Shown here: piece after piece, positions 14,368 through 22,654 of the stretch
Position numbering within the stretch: position 1 is the first letter of the stretch
Layout: the number at the start of each line of letters is the position of its first letter
Assembly: GCA_020024175.1 (NCBI GenBank)
Contig: JAHHUB010000001.1
Coordinates: forward strand, 1-28,087
Length of the DNA: 28,087 nucleotides
Origin: Oscillospiraceae bacterium
Lineage (GTDB): Bacteria; Bacillota; Clostridia; Oscillospirales; Ruminococcaceae
Direction: 5' to 3'
Made by a program: the position numbers and the translations under genes
The notes under the pieces: generated by a model
Told to the model about the DNA's origin: nothing
The model's database searches: none
Seen by the model: only the letters and a program-made list of their open reading frames with translations

Positions 14368-16155
14368 TTAGTTTTCTTTTTCGGAAAGTTTAAGTGCAAT
14401 ATGCAAATCGTCAAGAGCCTTGTCATCAACAGTGCTGGGGCAGGCACTCATAATTTCACTGGCATTTTGAACTTTTGGAAATGCAATAACATCTCTGAGG
14501 TTATCAGCACCACACATAATCATGGCAAGTCTGTCAAGTCCAATACCTACACCACCGTGAGGGGGAGCTGCATATTTGTATGCATCAACCAAAAATCCGA
14601 ATTTAGCTTCTATTTCTTCCTTGGTAAGACCCAGTGATTCAAACATCTTCTGCTGAAGTTCATAATCATTAATTCTTATAGAACCTGAGCAAAGTTCAAC
14701 ACCATTGGCAACCAGGTCATATGCTTTAGCTCTTACTTTTTCCTGATCTGTGTCAAGGTATTCAAGACATTCTTCCAAAGGCATGGTGAATGGGTGATGC
14801 ATTGCTACCCAGCTATTGCTTTCATCATCCCATTCAAAGAATGGGAATTCAGTAATCCAAAGGAGGTTAAACTGATCTTTAGGAATAATGTCAAGCTGTT
14901 TTGCAACTGTAAGACGGAGCTGTCCCAAAACAGGCAAAGTAATTCTGTTTTTGTCTGCTACAATAAGGGCAACATCTCCTTTTTCCATGGAAAGCTTGTT
15001 CATAATTTCATCAAGTTCCCCGTCTTTGAGGAATTTGCTGAATGAACAGTTAGGTTCTTCGTCAGCCCAACGAATATATGCAAGACCTTTGGCACCGATT
15101 CCTTTAGCCTGTTCGGTAAGCTTGTCTATATTCTTTCTTGTAAGAACAGCGGCACTGTTTTTTGCTACAATAGCTCTTACACTGCCGTCATTTTCGAGTG
15201 CACCTTTAAATACAACAAAATCTGTATTTTTAACTGTTTCAGAAAGGTCAATGATTTCCATAGCAAATCTGGTATCCGGTTTATCAGAACCAAATCTTTC
15301 CATAGCTTCTTTATAAGTATAATGTGGGAAATCAGGCAGTTCAATACCTTTAATTTCCTTAAACAATGTCTTTGCAAAGCCTTCAACCATTTCCATAACA
15401 TCTTCTTGGTCAACAAAGCTCATTTCCATATCTATTTGAGTAAAATCAGGCTGACGGTCAGCTCTTAAATCTTCATCTCTGAAACATCTTGCAAGCTGAA
15501 TATATCTGTCAAAACCTGATACCATCAAAAGCTGTTTGTAAATTTGAGGAGACTGAGGCAAAGCGTAAAATTTGCCTTCATGGATTCTTGATGGAACTAA
15601 ATAGTCTCTGGCACCTTCGGGAGTGGATTTCATAAGCATTGGTGTTTCAATTTCAATAAATCCGTTTTTGTAGAAATATTCTCTTGCCACTCTTGCAATA
15701 TTATGTCGCATAATAAGGTTTTCCTGAAGAGATCTTCTTCTCAAATCCAGATAACGGTATTTTAGTCTTAATTCTTCCTTTACATTTGTATCGTCAACAA
15801 TTTCGAAAGGAGGTGTCTGAGCCTTTGCCATAACTCTCAGTTCTGTTACAATAATTTCGATTTCACCTGTGGCAATTTCTGTATTTACAGCTTCTCTTGC
15901 CATAACCTTGCCCTTTGCCATAAGTACAAATTCACTTCTTGCAGAGGAAGCTTTTTCAAATACTTCTCTGTCTGTTTCATCATTAAAAACAAGCTGAACA
16001 ATACCTGTTCTGTCTCTGAGGTCAATGAAAATAAGATGACCCTTGTTTCTCTGTCTTTGTACCCAGCCACCTACTACGATTTCTTTTCCTATATCATTTT
16101 TGGTAACTTCACCACAGTAGTGAGTTCTTCTTATACCTTTAATAGATTCTCCCAT
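14368..16155 (-). CDS. aspS: Aspartyl-tRNA synthetase
   Basis: A 595-residue class II synthetase that charges tRNA-Asp in the cytoplasm. It has the N-terminal OB anticodon domain (WVQRQRNKGHLIFIDLRDRTG), class II motif 2 (RCFRDEDLRADRQPDFTQ, 223-240), the bacterial GAD insertion domain and motif 3 (GIGLDRLAMIMCG). ATG 16155 is chosen because AGGAGATG precedes it and the family starts there; the same frame extends 33 codons upstream across the end of hisS, but that part is Met/Thr-rich antiframe reading. The residue aligned with the specificity position of E. coli AspRS (Leu30) is Lys38 here, so I cannot say whether it also charges tRNA-Asn. It is cotranscribed with hisS, 19 bp downstream, under the T-box. 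Confidence 0.98.
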   Translation of the reverse strand: MGESIKGIRRTHYCGEVTKNDIGKEIVVGGWVQRQRNKGHLIFIDLRDRTGIVQLVFNDETDREVFEKASSARSEFVLMAKGKVMAREAVNTEIATGEIEIIVTELRVMAKAQTPPFEIVDDTNVKEELRLKYRYLDLRRRSLQENLIMRHNIARVAREYFYKNGFIEIETPMLMKSTPEGARDYLVPSRIHEGKFYALPQSPQIYKQLLMVSGFDRYIQLARCFRDEDLRADRQPDFTQIDMEMSFVDQEDVMEMVEGFAKTLFKEIKGIELPDFPHYTYKEAMERFGSDKPDTRFAMEIIDLSETVKNTDFVVFKGALENDGSVRAIVAKNSAAVLTRKNIDKLTEQAKGIGAKGLAYIRWADEEPNCSFSKFLKDGELDEIMNKLSMEKGDVALIVADKNRITLPVLGQLRLTVAKQLDIIPKDQFNLLWITEFPFFEWDDESNSWVAMHHPFTMPLEECLEYLDTDQEKVRAKAYDLVANGVELCSGSIRINDYELQQKMFESLGLTKEEIEAKFGFLVDAYKYAAPPHGGVGIGLDRLAMIMCGADNLRDVIAFPKVQNASEIMSACPSTVDDKALDDLHIALKLSEKEN

Positions 16156-16174
16156 TTTAATACATCTCCTTATA

Positions 16175-17527
16175 TTAGTGTTCGTGATGGCAGTAGCCAC
16201 AGTCACATTCATCATCGTCATCATCATGACCGAAACGGTGATCTCTTTCCTCATCTCTTACCAATGTATCATAAAAATCATCTACAAAATCCTGTCCGAT
16301 AGAAATTTCGGAGGTTTCACCGGTAGCCATATTTTTAAGTATGGCAGAGCCTTTTTCAATTTCTTCATCACCCAAAACCAAAGTGTATTTTGCGCCGATT
16401 TTATCAGCATATTTCATTTGAGCCTTAACACTTCTGCCTACTGTATCTGTTTGTGCAAAGAAAGTTCTCTTTCTTAAATCATGAGTCAAAAGTATTGCTG
16501 TATCTAAGGCTTTTTCTCCCATAGCAGCTATATATATTTCACATTCAGGAGGAGCAGGAAATTCTGCATTACAGCTTTCCATAAGCATGATAAGTCTTTC
16601 CAGACCAATAGCAAAACCTATAGCCGGTGTAGGCTTTCCGCCTAACTGTTCTACCAAACCATCATATCTTCCACCACCGCAAATTGTGCCTTGAGCACCG
16701 ATTTTATCACATACAAATTCAAAAACAGTCTTTGTGTAGTAATCAAGTCCTCTTACTATTTTGGGATTTACTGCATATTTAATATTCATAGCATCCAAAT
16801 ATTTTTGAAGCTTTTCAAAGTGGGATTTACATTCATCACAGAGATAATCCAAAGTTTTAGGTGCATTTTCTGCTAATTTTTGACAGTTTTCTTCTTTGCA
16901 GTCCAAAAGACGCATAGGGTTTTTTTCCAATCTGTCCAAACAGGTTTTACAAAGTTCGTTTTTATGTGCTGCATAATATTCTTCCAAAGCTTTGTGGTAT
17001 GCTTTTCTGCATTGGGGGCAACCTATGGAGTTAATCTCCAAATGATATTCGTCAATCTGCAAATGTTCCAAAATACTGTTCATAAGATCAATTATTTCAG
17101 CATCTGCCGAAGGTTCTGCAGACCCGAACATTTCCACACCGAATTGATTAAATTCTCTGTATCTTCCTGATTGGGGTCTCTCATAACGGTAGTTTCTTCC
17201 GTTATAGCAAACTCTTACAGGCAAAGTTTCGTTAAGAAGTCCATTTTCCAAACAAGCTCTTACAGCTCCTGCTGTGCCTTCAGGTTTTAATGCCAAATGT
17301 CTGCCGCCCTTATCCTCAAATTCATACATTTCTTTTTGTACAACATCGGAAGTATCCCCTACGGAACGGACAAAAAGATTTATATCTTCAAAATTAGGGG
17401 TTCTTATTTCCTGAAATCCGTATATTTCCGCCAAATCCATAGCGGTATCTTCAACATACTGCCATTTTCTTACTTCAGAGGGCAATATATCATGGGTTCC
17501 TTTAGGTGCTTTTGCCAGTAATGCCAT
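16175..17527 (-). CDS. hisS: Histidyl-tRNA synthetase with His/Cys/Asp-rich C-terminal tail
   Basis: A 450-residue class II synthetase that charges tRNA-His. Seen are PKGTHDILP at the N-terminus, motif 2 (RYERPQSGRYREFNQFGVEMFG), the histidine-specific motifs LDYYTKTVFEF and GGGRYDGLVEQLGG, motif 3 (IGFAIGLERLIML) and the C-terminal anticodon domain. A Cys-containing insertion (CPQCRKAY, then CKTCLDRLEKNPMRLLDC) is typical of Firmicute HisRS. Unusual is the last 27 residues after the anticodon domain: five His, three Cys and many Asp/Glu (GHDDDDDECDCGYCHHEH), which looks like a metal-binding tail. ATG 17527 is preferred to the upstream start at 17548 because AAGGAT lies seven bases before it. 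It is controlled by the upstream T-box and followed by aspS. Confidence 0.97.
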   Translation of the reverse strand: MALLAKAPKGTHDILPSEVRKWQYVEDTAMDLAEIYGFQEIRTPNFEDINLFVRSVGDTSDVVQKEMYEFEDKGGRHLALKPEGTAGAVRACLENGLLNETLPVRVCYNGRNYRYERPQSGRYREFNQFGVEMFGSAEPSADAEIIDLMNSILEHLQIDEYHLEINSIGCPQCRKAYHKALEEYYAAHKNELCKTCLDRLEKNPMRLLDCKEENCQKLAENAPKTLDYLCDECKSHFEKLQKYLDAMNIKYAVNPKIVRGLDYYTKTVFEFVCDKIGAQGTICGGGRYDGLVEQLGGKPTPAIGFAIGLERLIMLMESCNAEFPAPPECEIYIAAMGEKALDTAILLTHDLRKRTFFAQTDTVGRSVKAQMKYADKIGAKYTLVLGDEEIEKGSAILKNMATGETSEISIGQDFVDDFYDTLVRDEERDHRFGHDDDDDECDCGYCHHEH

Positions 17528-17559
17528 AAACTTATCCTTCTTTCTCAAAAATTCCTTTT

Positions 17560-17815
17560 AAAAAATAAAAATCTCCCCATCCCCAATAGACCTTGTGAGT
17601 CTGTAAGGGACGAGGAGCAAAATTTCCACGCGGTACCACCCTAATTGCGGTATTTTAACCGCCTCTTTCAATTTTTTAACGCAAAATCACACGGGAAAAT
17701 TGCAAATGCTCTTTTCCTACTCCGCAGGTGTCCTTCACAGCAATTTGACAAATACTTTCACCAACCGTATTTTCTCTGAATGTCAAATTAAAAGTTACTG
17801 CTCCTGTATCACTGT
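17560..17815 (-). ncRNA. T-box leader of hisS-aspS with terminator
   Basis: Minus-strand leader filling the gap before hisS. The T-box core AGGGTGGTACCGCG is at 17642-17629; its TGGTACC region reads the uncharged tRNA acceptor end and forms the antiterminator. The terminator stem pairs 17617-17607 with 17583-17573 and is followed by ATTTTTATTTTTT. Upstream is Stem I, with an AG-bulge-like region and the GGTTGGTGAAAG stretch. The specifier region reads GGACACC, with GACAC at 17732-17728, offering GAC (Asp) and CAC (His) in overlapping frames, matching both genes of the operon. No clean promoter was found; it may lie in the 3' end of mgsA or the gene may be read through from mgsA. Confidence 0.95.
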
Positions 17816-17827
17816 ATTTATTTTATA

Positions 17828-18232
17828 TTACTTTTTTGGGTTTACTATATTTCTCCAGTCCAAATCTCCTCTTTCCAAAGCATGGATAAGAGCTTCAGCT
17901 GTAGCGATATTTGTAGCAACAGGTATGTTATGCACATCACAAAGTCTGAGTATATTTGATACATCAGGTTCGTTTTTGCCGTGATTATTGGGGTCTCTCA
18001 TAAAAATCAAAAGATCAATCTCGTTGCAGGCAATTCTCGCTCCAATTTGTTGATCCCCACCCTGACTTCCGCTCAGGAATTTAAAAATATTAAGTCCTGT
18101 AGCTTCTGTTATAAATCTTCCGGTTGTTCCTGTGGCACACAAATTGTGTCTGCTCAAAATACCGCTGTAAGCGATACAAAACTGTACCATTAGTTCTTTT
18201 TTGGAATCATGTGCTATAAGAGCTATATTCAT
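17828..18232 (-). CDS. mgsA: Methylglyoxal synthase
   Basis: A 134-residue enzyme that converts dihydroxyacetone phosphate to methylglyoxal and phosphate, a bypass used when triose phosphates accumulate. It opens IALIAHDSKKELMVQFC, has the phosphate-binding ATGTTG segment, the catalytic GGDQQIGARIA (with Asp), and MRDPNNHGKNEPDV, then NIPVATNIATAEALI. Length and motifs are typical. AAGGAGT precedes the ATG. It is placed after the mreBCD-mrdA-minD block, the usual Clostridial location, and immediately before the hisS T-box leader, 46 bp after the MinD-like gene. Confidence 0.97.
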   Translation of the reverse strand: MNIALIAHDSKKELMVQFCIAYSGILSRHNLCATGTTGRFITEATGLNIFKFLSGSQGGDQQIGARIACNEIDLLIFMRDPNNHGKNEPDVSNILRLCDVHNIPVATNIATAEALIHALERGDLDWRNIVNPKK

Positions 18233-18278
18233 ATAAATTACTCCTTATTTATCATATGTCATTATTATATATCGGATT

Positions 18279-18995
18279 TTACATAATTGCAAGTTTAATA
18301 TCAATATTATTTAGTCTTAAACACAAATTATTTACAGATTTTTGCCACAATGACCTGTTTCCGGGGAAACAACCCTTTGAAAAGCTTTTTGAATATGGGA
18401 TAATGCCCATAAGTTGTACCCCGGTTTTGTCTATTATTTCATCAAAATTTTCTATTGCATTTTTTCCGTAGGTATGTACTCTGTTTAAAATTGTACGAAT
18501 TTCTCCGTTATTCAATTTTTTTATGAGTTCCACCATTCGTTCAGTATCTCTTACGGAAATTAAATCCGGAGTTAAAATCATCAAAAACATATCGGCATTT
18601 TTAAAAAAAGATGCCATTCTGTCATTAAGACCCAAACCCATATCTATTAATATAAAATCAAACTTGCTGTCTATGGATTGGTGAAATTTTTTCACCTGTT
18701 CCTCAGCGGGAGAAAAATCAATACTGTATGGTGCAGGAATATAACTTAAACGAGGATAATTTTCACTTTCCACCACTGCTCTGTCAAAATCAATTTTTTC
18801 ACTTATAATATCTTCCAAATTATAGATAACCTTATCCTGAAGTCCCAACATAATATCAATACAGCCAAATCCGCTGTCCGCTTCTTCTATCAGAACTTTT
18901 TTACCATTTTGGGAAAGAGTTTTTGCCACTGCTGTACAAATGGTGGATTTTCCTACTCCTCCTTTTCCTGAAACAAAAACAATTTTTTTAGCCAT
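18279..18995 (-). CDS. MinD-like P-loop ATPase (divergent)
   Basis: A 238-residue ParA/MinD-superfamily ATPase. It has the deviant Walker A KGGVGKST (11-18), an A'-like segment (VLIEEADSGFGCIDIMLGL, where MinD usually has D-A-D-x-G-L-R-N-L-D) and a Walker B-like FILIDMGLGL. The position, between mrdA and mgsA, is where many Clostridia keep minC-minD. MinD normally ends in an amphipathic membrane-targeting helix. Here the C-terminus (NNLCLRLNNIDIKLAIM) is not clearly of that type, though it has some hydrophobic character. No minC or minE is adjacent. Candidate roles are a site-selection ATPase with altered partners or another ParA-like function. RBS GGAGAAA. The gene lies 27 bp after mrdA. Confidence 0.85.
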   Translation of the reverse strand: MAKKIVFVSGKGGVGKSTICTAVAKTLSQNGKKVLIEEADSGFGCIDIMLGLQDKVIYNLEDIISEKIDFDRAVVESENYPRLSYIPAPYSIDFSPAEEQVKKFHQSIDSKFDFILIDMGLGLNDRMASFFKNADMFLMILTPDLISVRDTERMVELIKKLNNGEIRTILNRVHTYGKNAIENFDEIIDKTGVQLMGIIPYSKSFSKGCFPGNRSLWQKSVNNLCLRLNNIDIKLAIM

Positions 18996-19022
18996 AAAAC
19001 AGATTTCTCCATTCAGTTTTTA

Positions 19023-21110
19023 TTATTCCTCAGTTTTTTCCTCTGATTTATCGGAATTTTCTTTTTCCGATTCAGCTTCCGCTTGTTTTTTTGCTTCTTC
19101 CTCTCTTGCCTTTAATACTTCGGGAGGGATATGTTCACTGTATTTTTCAAAATATTTATTCATTATATCTCTGGCTACAGGTGCACCTGTATAACCATGC
19201 CAACCTTTTTCTATAACCACAGCCACAGCAATTTCGGGGTCTTCGGCAGGTGCATAGCAGATAAATGTTGAGTTTGGAAAACCTGCTGTTTGAGGTGTAC
19301 CTGTTTTAGATGCCACATCAACAAAGTAATTTCCGAAAGTAGCTATAGCTGTACCTGAACGGGATGCCATAACCATACCTTCTCTTATAGCTTCAAAAAC
19401 TTCGGCAGGTACATCGTCCATATTTGACATTACTTTAGGTTTGTTGTCAAAAACAACTTTATCCCTGTTATAGCTTTCTATGGATTTTACAATGTTTAAA
19501 TCCATTCGTTTTCCGTTGCCTGCAAGAGCCGAGGTATAACTTGCAAGCTGCAAAGGTGAAAATTCATTGTACATCTGTCCAATGGCAGACTGAAGTACAT
19601 CTCCTGGGTTCCATGGCACACCATGTTTTTTTGCAACTTCCGGATTTGATACCACACCCTTAAACTCATTTATCTCTATTCCTGTAGGTTCTCCCAGTCC
19701 AAGCCGATGAGCATATTCGTTAATTTTGTCTATGCCAAGCCTTCTTCCTGCATCATAAAAATAGATATTGCAGGAATATTTAAGAGCTTCTTTTACTGTT
19801 AATGGTCCATGGTGCCCAAGACAGGTAAATACTGTATTTGGGTAGTAATCATAAACATGGTAACAGCCAATTTTACTGTCAGGTGTTTCTAATTTTTCAT
19901 TTAATGCTGCCAAGCCTACTACAGGTTTAAATACCGAACCCGGGGAATATCTTCCCATAGTGGCTCTGTTCCAAAGTGGCTTTAAAGGATCAGCCAAAAG
20001 CTCATTATATTGCTGACCGTATTTTGCCTGATCATAAGTAGGGTAAGTTACCAATGCAATAATTTCCCCTGTTTTAATGTCAATAGCCGCAACAGCTCCT
20101 GAATCTGCTTCTTTTCCTTTTCCTTCAGGGGCAGTTTCATTAAGATGTTCAATCTGTTTTTTAAGCGAGTCAATAGCAACACGCTGTATATCCTTATCTA
20201 TTGTTAAAACCACTGTATTTCCGGGAATAGTTTCTTCTTCATCTACTGAATCCACTACATCTCCTTCAGAATTAAAATAAATTTTTTTCATGCCGTCTTT
20301 TCCCCGGAGATAATCTTCATAAATCATCTCTATGCCATCTTTTCCGATATAATCGGAGGGTTGATAACCCTTTTCCAAAAGTCCTTCCATTTCCTCAGCA
20401 TAAATTGGTCCTATCCTGCCTATTACATGGGGAATTAAATCACCGTCCATATATTCTCTCATAGCCACTTCCGTTATGCTGACTCCATTCATTTCATAGC
20501 CCCATTCACGGATTAAAGTGGCTGTTTTTAAACTTATATCATAAGCAAAAGTGTAATTTGTAGAATAGTTAAATCCCTGCTGTTGCATTGCATATTTAAC
20601 ACCGGCTAATTTTCTGAAATCGCTGTCATTGTAATCTTTCAGTTTATACATATCTTTAAGCCAATATACCACATCATCTGCAGTGGCATATTGCCCAATA
20701 TTAAGATGTTTTTTTAGTTTCTCCACATCTTTTTCCCTGTTTGGCAAAAAAGCAAAAGGTGCCCTGTGAGTAAGAGGAAGATTATCCGCCCATTTTTCAT
20801 TTGTACTTTCAAGCACTTTGCAGACTTTTAATATGGTATCATTTTCCTCTTTTTTTGACATATAAACTCTGTCAAAAATAATATTATATCCCACTCGGTT
20901 ATAGGTAAAAGGCCGTCCTTCTCTGTCCACTATTTCACCACGGGCAGCTTTCATTCTTTGTGAAACGCTGGTACCTTTATTTAATTTTTCCACATATTCT
21001 TTGCCATTTACTACTTGAATTTCCATAAGCCGCAAAGAATAAAAACAAACGCAGGCTAAAAATATAAATACTATAACCAGCACTCTGTTTTTGACAATAT
21101 TTTTCTTCAT
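19023..21110 (-). CDS. mrdA: Penicillin-binding protein 2 (peptidoglycan transpeptidase, elongasome)
   Basis: A 695-residue class B penicillin-binding protein that cross-links septal-independent, side-wall peptidoglycan with MreB, MreC, MreD and RodA. One N-terminal membrane anchor (VLVIVFIFLACVCFYSLRLM) is followed by the PBP dimerisation domain (GEIVDREGRPFTYN) and the transpeptidase domain. The active-site motifs are SVFK (Ser392, Lys395), SCN (446-448) and KTG (602-604). A Lys/Glu-rich tail ends the protein. AGGAGATATA precedes the ATG, and mreD ends 9 bp upstream, so it is part of the same operon. The partner RodA is not encoded in this window. Confidence 0.96.
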   Translation of the reverse strand: MKKNIVKNRVLVIVFIFLACVCFYSLRLMEIQVVNGKEYVEKLNKGTSVSQRMKAARGEIVDREGRPFTYNRVGYNIIFDRVYMSKKEENDTILKVCKVLESTNEKWADNLPLTHRAPFAFLPNREKDVEKLKKHLNIGQYATADDVVYWLKDMYKLKDYNDSDFRKLAGVKYAMQQQGFNYSTNYTFAYDISLKTATLIREWGYEMNGVSITEVAMREYMDGDLIPHVIGRIGPIYAEEMEGLLEKGYQPSDYIGKDGIEMIYEDYLRGKDGMKKIYFNSEGDVVDSVDEEETIPGNTVVLTIDKDIQRVAIDSLKKQIEHLNETAPEGKGKEADSGAVAAIDIKTGEIIALVTYPTYDQAKYGQQYNELLADPLKPLWNRATMGRYSPGSVFKPVVGLAALNEKLETPDSKIGCYHVYDYYPNTVFTCLGHHGPLTVKEALKYSCNIYFYDAGRRLGIDKINEYAHRLGLGEPTGIEINEFKGVVSNPEVAKKHGVPWNPGDVLQSAIGQMYNEFSPLQLASYTSALAGNGKRMDLNIVKSIESYNRDKVVFDNKPKVMSNMDDVPAEVFEAIREGMVMASRSGTAIATFGNYFVDVASKTGTPQTAGFPNSTFICYAPAEDPEIAVAVVIEKGWHGYTGAPVARDIMNKYFEKYSEHIPPEVLKAREEEAKKQAEAESEKENSDKSEEKTEE

Positions 21111-21118
21111 TATATCTC

Positions 21119-21646
21119 CTAATCTAAATTGTATTTACAGGTAAAATAAGTGTGTATTTTACCTATAATCAAAAAAATAGGTATTACAAACAAAAGTGAA
21201 TATAAAATAGTGGGGATTATATGTCTGTATAAAATAATTTCGGATTTTTCATATTTCCAAATTGCATATACAAAATAATACTCCAAAAATCCCCTTAAAC
21301 TTAACACTGCTGCTGAAAAAGTAAACGCATTCAGTTTATTATTTTTCATAAAATAAATGACTGCCAGACCTATTGCTGTACAGCATATCAAAAGCAGCAT
21401 AGCATTAAAACCATGTATTGGGTAGGAAGAATAGTCGCAAAGCATACCTATTATCATACCTACTATTCCACCGGCAAATTCACCTTCATACATTGCTGTA
21501 ACTACAGCTGCAACATAAATTGCATTGGGTTTTACACCCCAGATTTCCAAAAAATGCGGAGTATTCTGCAATATAAATATAATAAAAATAATTGAAAAGT
21601 AACTTATAAATTTAAAGGTAATACCCTTTTTTTTATTATTTTCCAA
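21119..21646 (-). CDS. mreD: Rod shape-determining protein MreD
   Basis: A 175-residue integral membrane protein of the elongasome, with about five or six hydrophobic helices and a Lys-rich N-terminus. It starts at a TTG (21646); GGAGAAA with an AGGGGG further upstream serves as ribosome binding site. Family features are FILQNTPHFLEIWGVKPN and the GEFAGGIVGMIIGMLCDY segment. It is encoded 80 bp after mreC, with an inverted-repeat hairpin in the gap, and 9 bp before mrdA. The assignment rests on size, topology and the mreBCD context. Confidence 0.9.
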   Translation of the reverse strand: MENNKKKGITFKFISYFSIIFIIFILQNTPHFLEIWGVKPNAIYVAAVVTAMYEGEFAGGIVGMIIGMLCDYSSYPIHGFNAMLLLICCTAIGLAVIYFMKNNKLNAFTFSAAVLSLRGFLEYYFVYAIWKYEKSEIILYRHIIPTILYSLLFVIPIFLIIGKIHTYFTCKYNLD

Positions 21647-21675
21647 TTTCTCCGCCCCCTTTTGTTTTATTTTTA

Positions 21676-21711
21676 ATAAAAGCCACTTTTATTTTTAAAA
21701 GCAGCTTTTAT
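21676..21711 (-). other. Nested inverted repeat between mreC and mreD
   Basis: On the minus strand, ATAAAAGC ... GCTTTTAT (21711-21704 with 21683-21676) encloses an inner CTTTT/AAAAG pair, separated by a TG/TG internal loop. The tail reads TATTAAAAATAAAA. It could be an mRNA processing or stability element, or a weak attenuator controlling mreD relative to mreC. It is not a strong terminator, because no long U-run follows. Confidence 0.55.
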
Positions 21712-21726
21712 AATATTACCAGTTAT

Positions 21727-22620
21727 TTATCTTTGATTTGTTTTTTCAGTGTTTTCTTTTTCATCTGTTATGTCCTTACCTTTGTTTTCTCCCAGAAAAC
21801 TTTTTATAACAAGAACATCTTTTACATTTTTTATATCAGAGGCAGGTTTTATCACAGCATACTTTGAAAGTCCATGTGTTTCATCTCTGATTTCGATAAT
21901 TTCTCCCACAATTATATCTTTAGGATAATTGCCTCCATATCCCGATGTCAATACAATATCGCCTTTTTTAGCCCCCACATCTTTTGGAAGCAAAGTCATA
22001 AGCGTATTTCCTTTTTCAGCCTCACTTATTCTTCCGGTAACTATACCTACATCTCGGGTGGTGCTTATATATGTTCCCACATCCAGGGATGCATCTAAAA
22101 CTGTTATAACTTTTGAATAGCTCATACCTACTTCATTTACCACACCAACCAAACCTTTGGAGGTGATGACTGTATCCCGCAGTTCTATTCCGTTAAGTGA
22201 GCCTTTATCTATGGTAAATGAACAAAACTTACTGTTGGCATCTCGTCCTATTACTGTAGCAGTTTCAAATTCAAATTCGGGATTTTGTTCTTTTATTTCC
22301 AAAAATTCCTTGAGATTTTCATTTTCTCTTTTAAACTTATCATAATCCACCAGTTTTTTGTTCATTTCTTCAATTTTTGCTTTTAACTCCTCATTTTCCT
22401 TGGAAATGTTGGAGGCATTCAGAAAAACATTTAAGAATGAATGAACTCCTTCGGAAACAGAAGATGAAATCCGCTGAAAAGGCACCAATATTATTCCCAT
22501 TACATTATCGGAAAAAGATGCCAATCCTCCGGTATATGCTCCTCTTAAAGCAAAAGCAAATATAACCACTAAAAAAGCAAGAAGAATTTTGAATTTTTTG
22601 CTTTTAAAAAAATCCTCCAT
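21727..22620 (-). CDS. mreC: Rod shape-determining protein MreC
   Basis: A 297-residue scaffold of the elongasome. A short cytoplasmic start and one membrane helix (ILLAFLVVIFAFALRGAY) are followed by a coiled coil (ENEELKAKIEEMNKKLVDYDKFKRENENLKEFL) and a beta-barrel domain with the characteristic VIGRDANSKFCSFTIDKG segment, the GLVGVVNEVG motif and LTSGYGGNYPKDIIVGEI. A charged tail ends the protein. AGGAGG lies seven bases before the ATG. It links MreB filaments to the periplasmic cell wall enzymes, including the PBP2 encoded three genes downstream. It follows mreB by 34 bp. Confidence 0.96.
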   Translation of the reverse strand: MEDFFKSKKFKILLAFLVVIFAFALRGAYTGGLASFSDNVMGIILVPFQRISSSVSEGVHSFLNVFLNASNISKENEELKAKIEEMNKKLVDYDKFKRENENLKEFLEIKEQNPEFEFETATVIGRDANSKFCSFTIDKGSLNGIELRDTVITSKGLVGVVNEVGMSYSKVITVLDASLDVGTYISTTRDVGIVTGRISEAEKGNTLMTLLPKDVGAKKGDIVLTSGYGGNYPKDIIVGEIIEIRDETHGLSKYAVIKPASDIKNVKDVLVIKSFLGENKGKDITDEKENTEKTNQR

Positions 22621-22654
22621 ATAAAATTCCTCCTGCTTTCTTTTTTTATTTTAA

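Noticed and set aside
16156..16254. N-terminal extension of aspS by 33 codons
   Set aside because: It reads across the hisS 3' end with a Met/Thr-rich composition and bypasses a perfect AGGAGATG-ATG start.
17821..17880. A promoter for the hisS T-box at the end of mgsA
   Set aside because: TATAGT- and TATAAA-like words exist but none has a matching -35 at 16-18 bp, so I do not call it.
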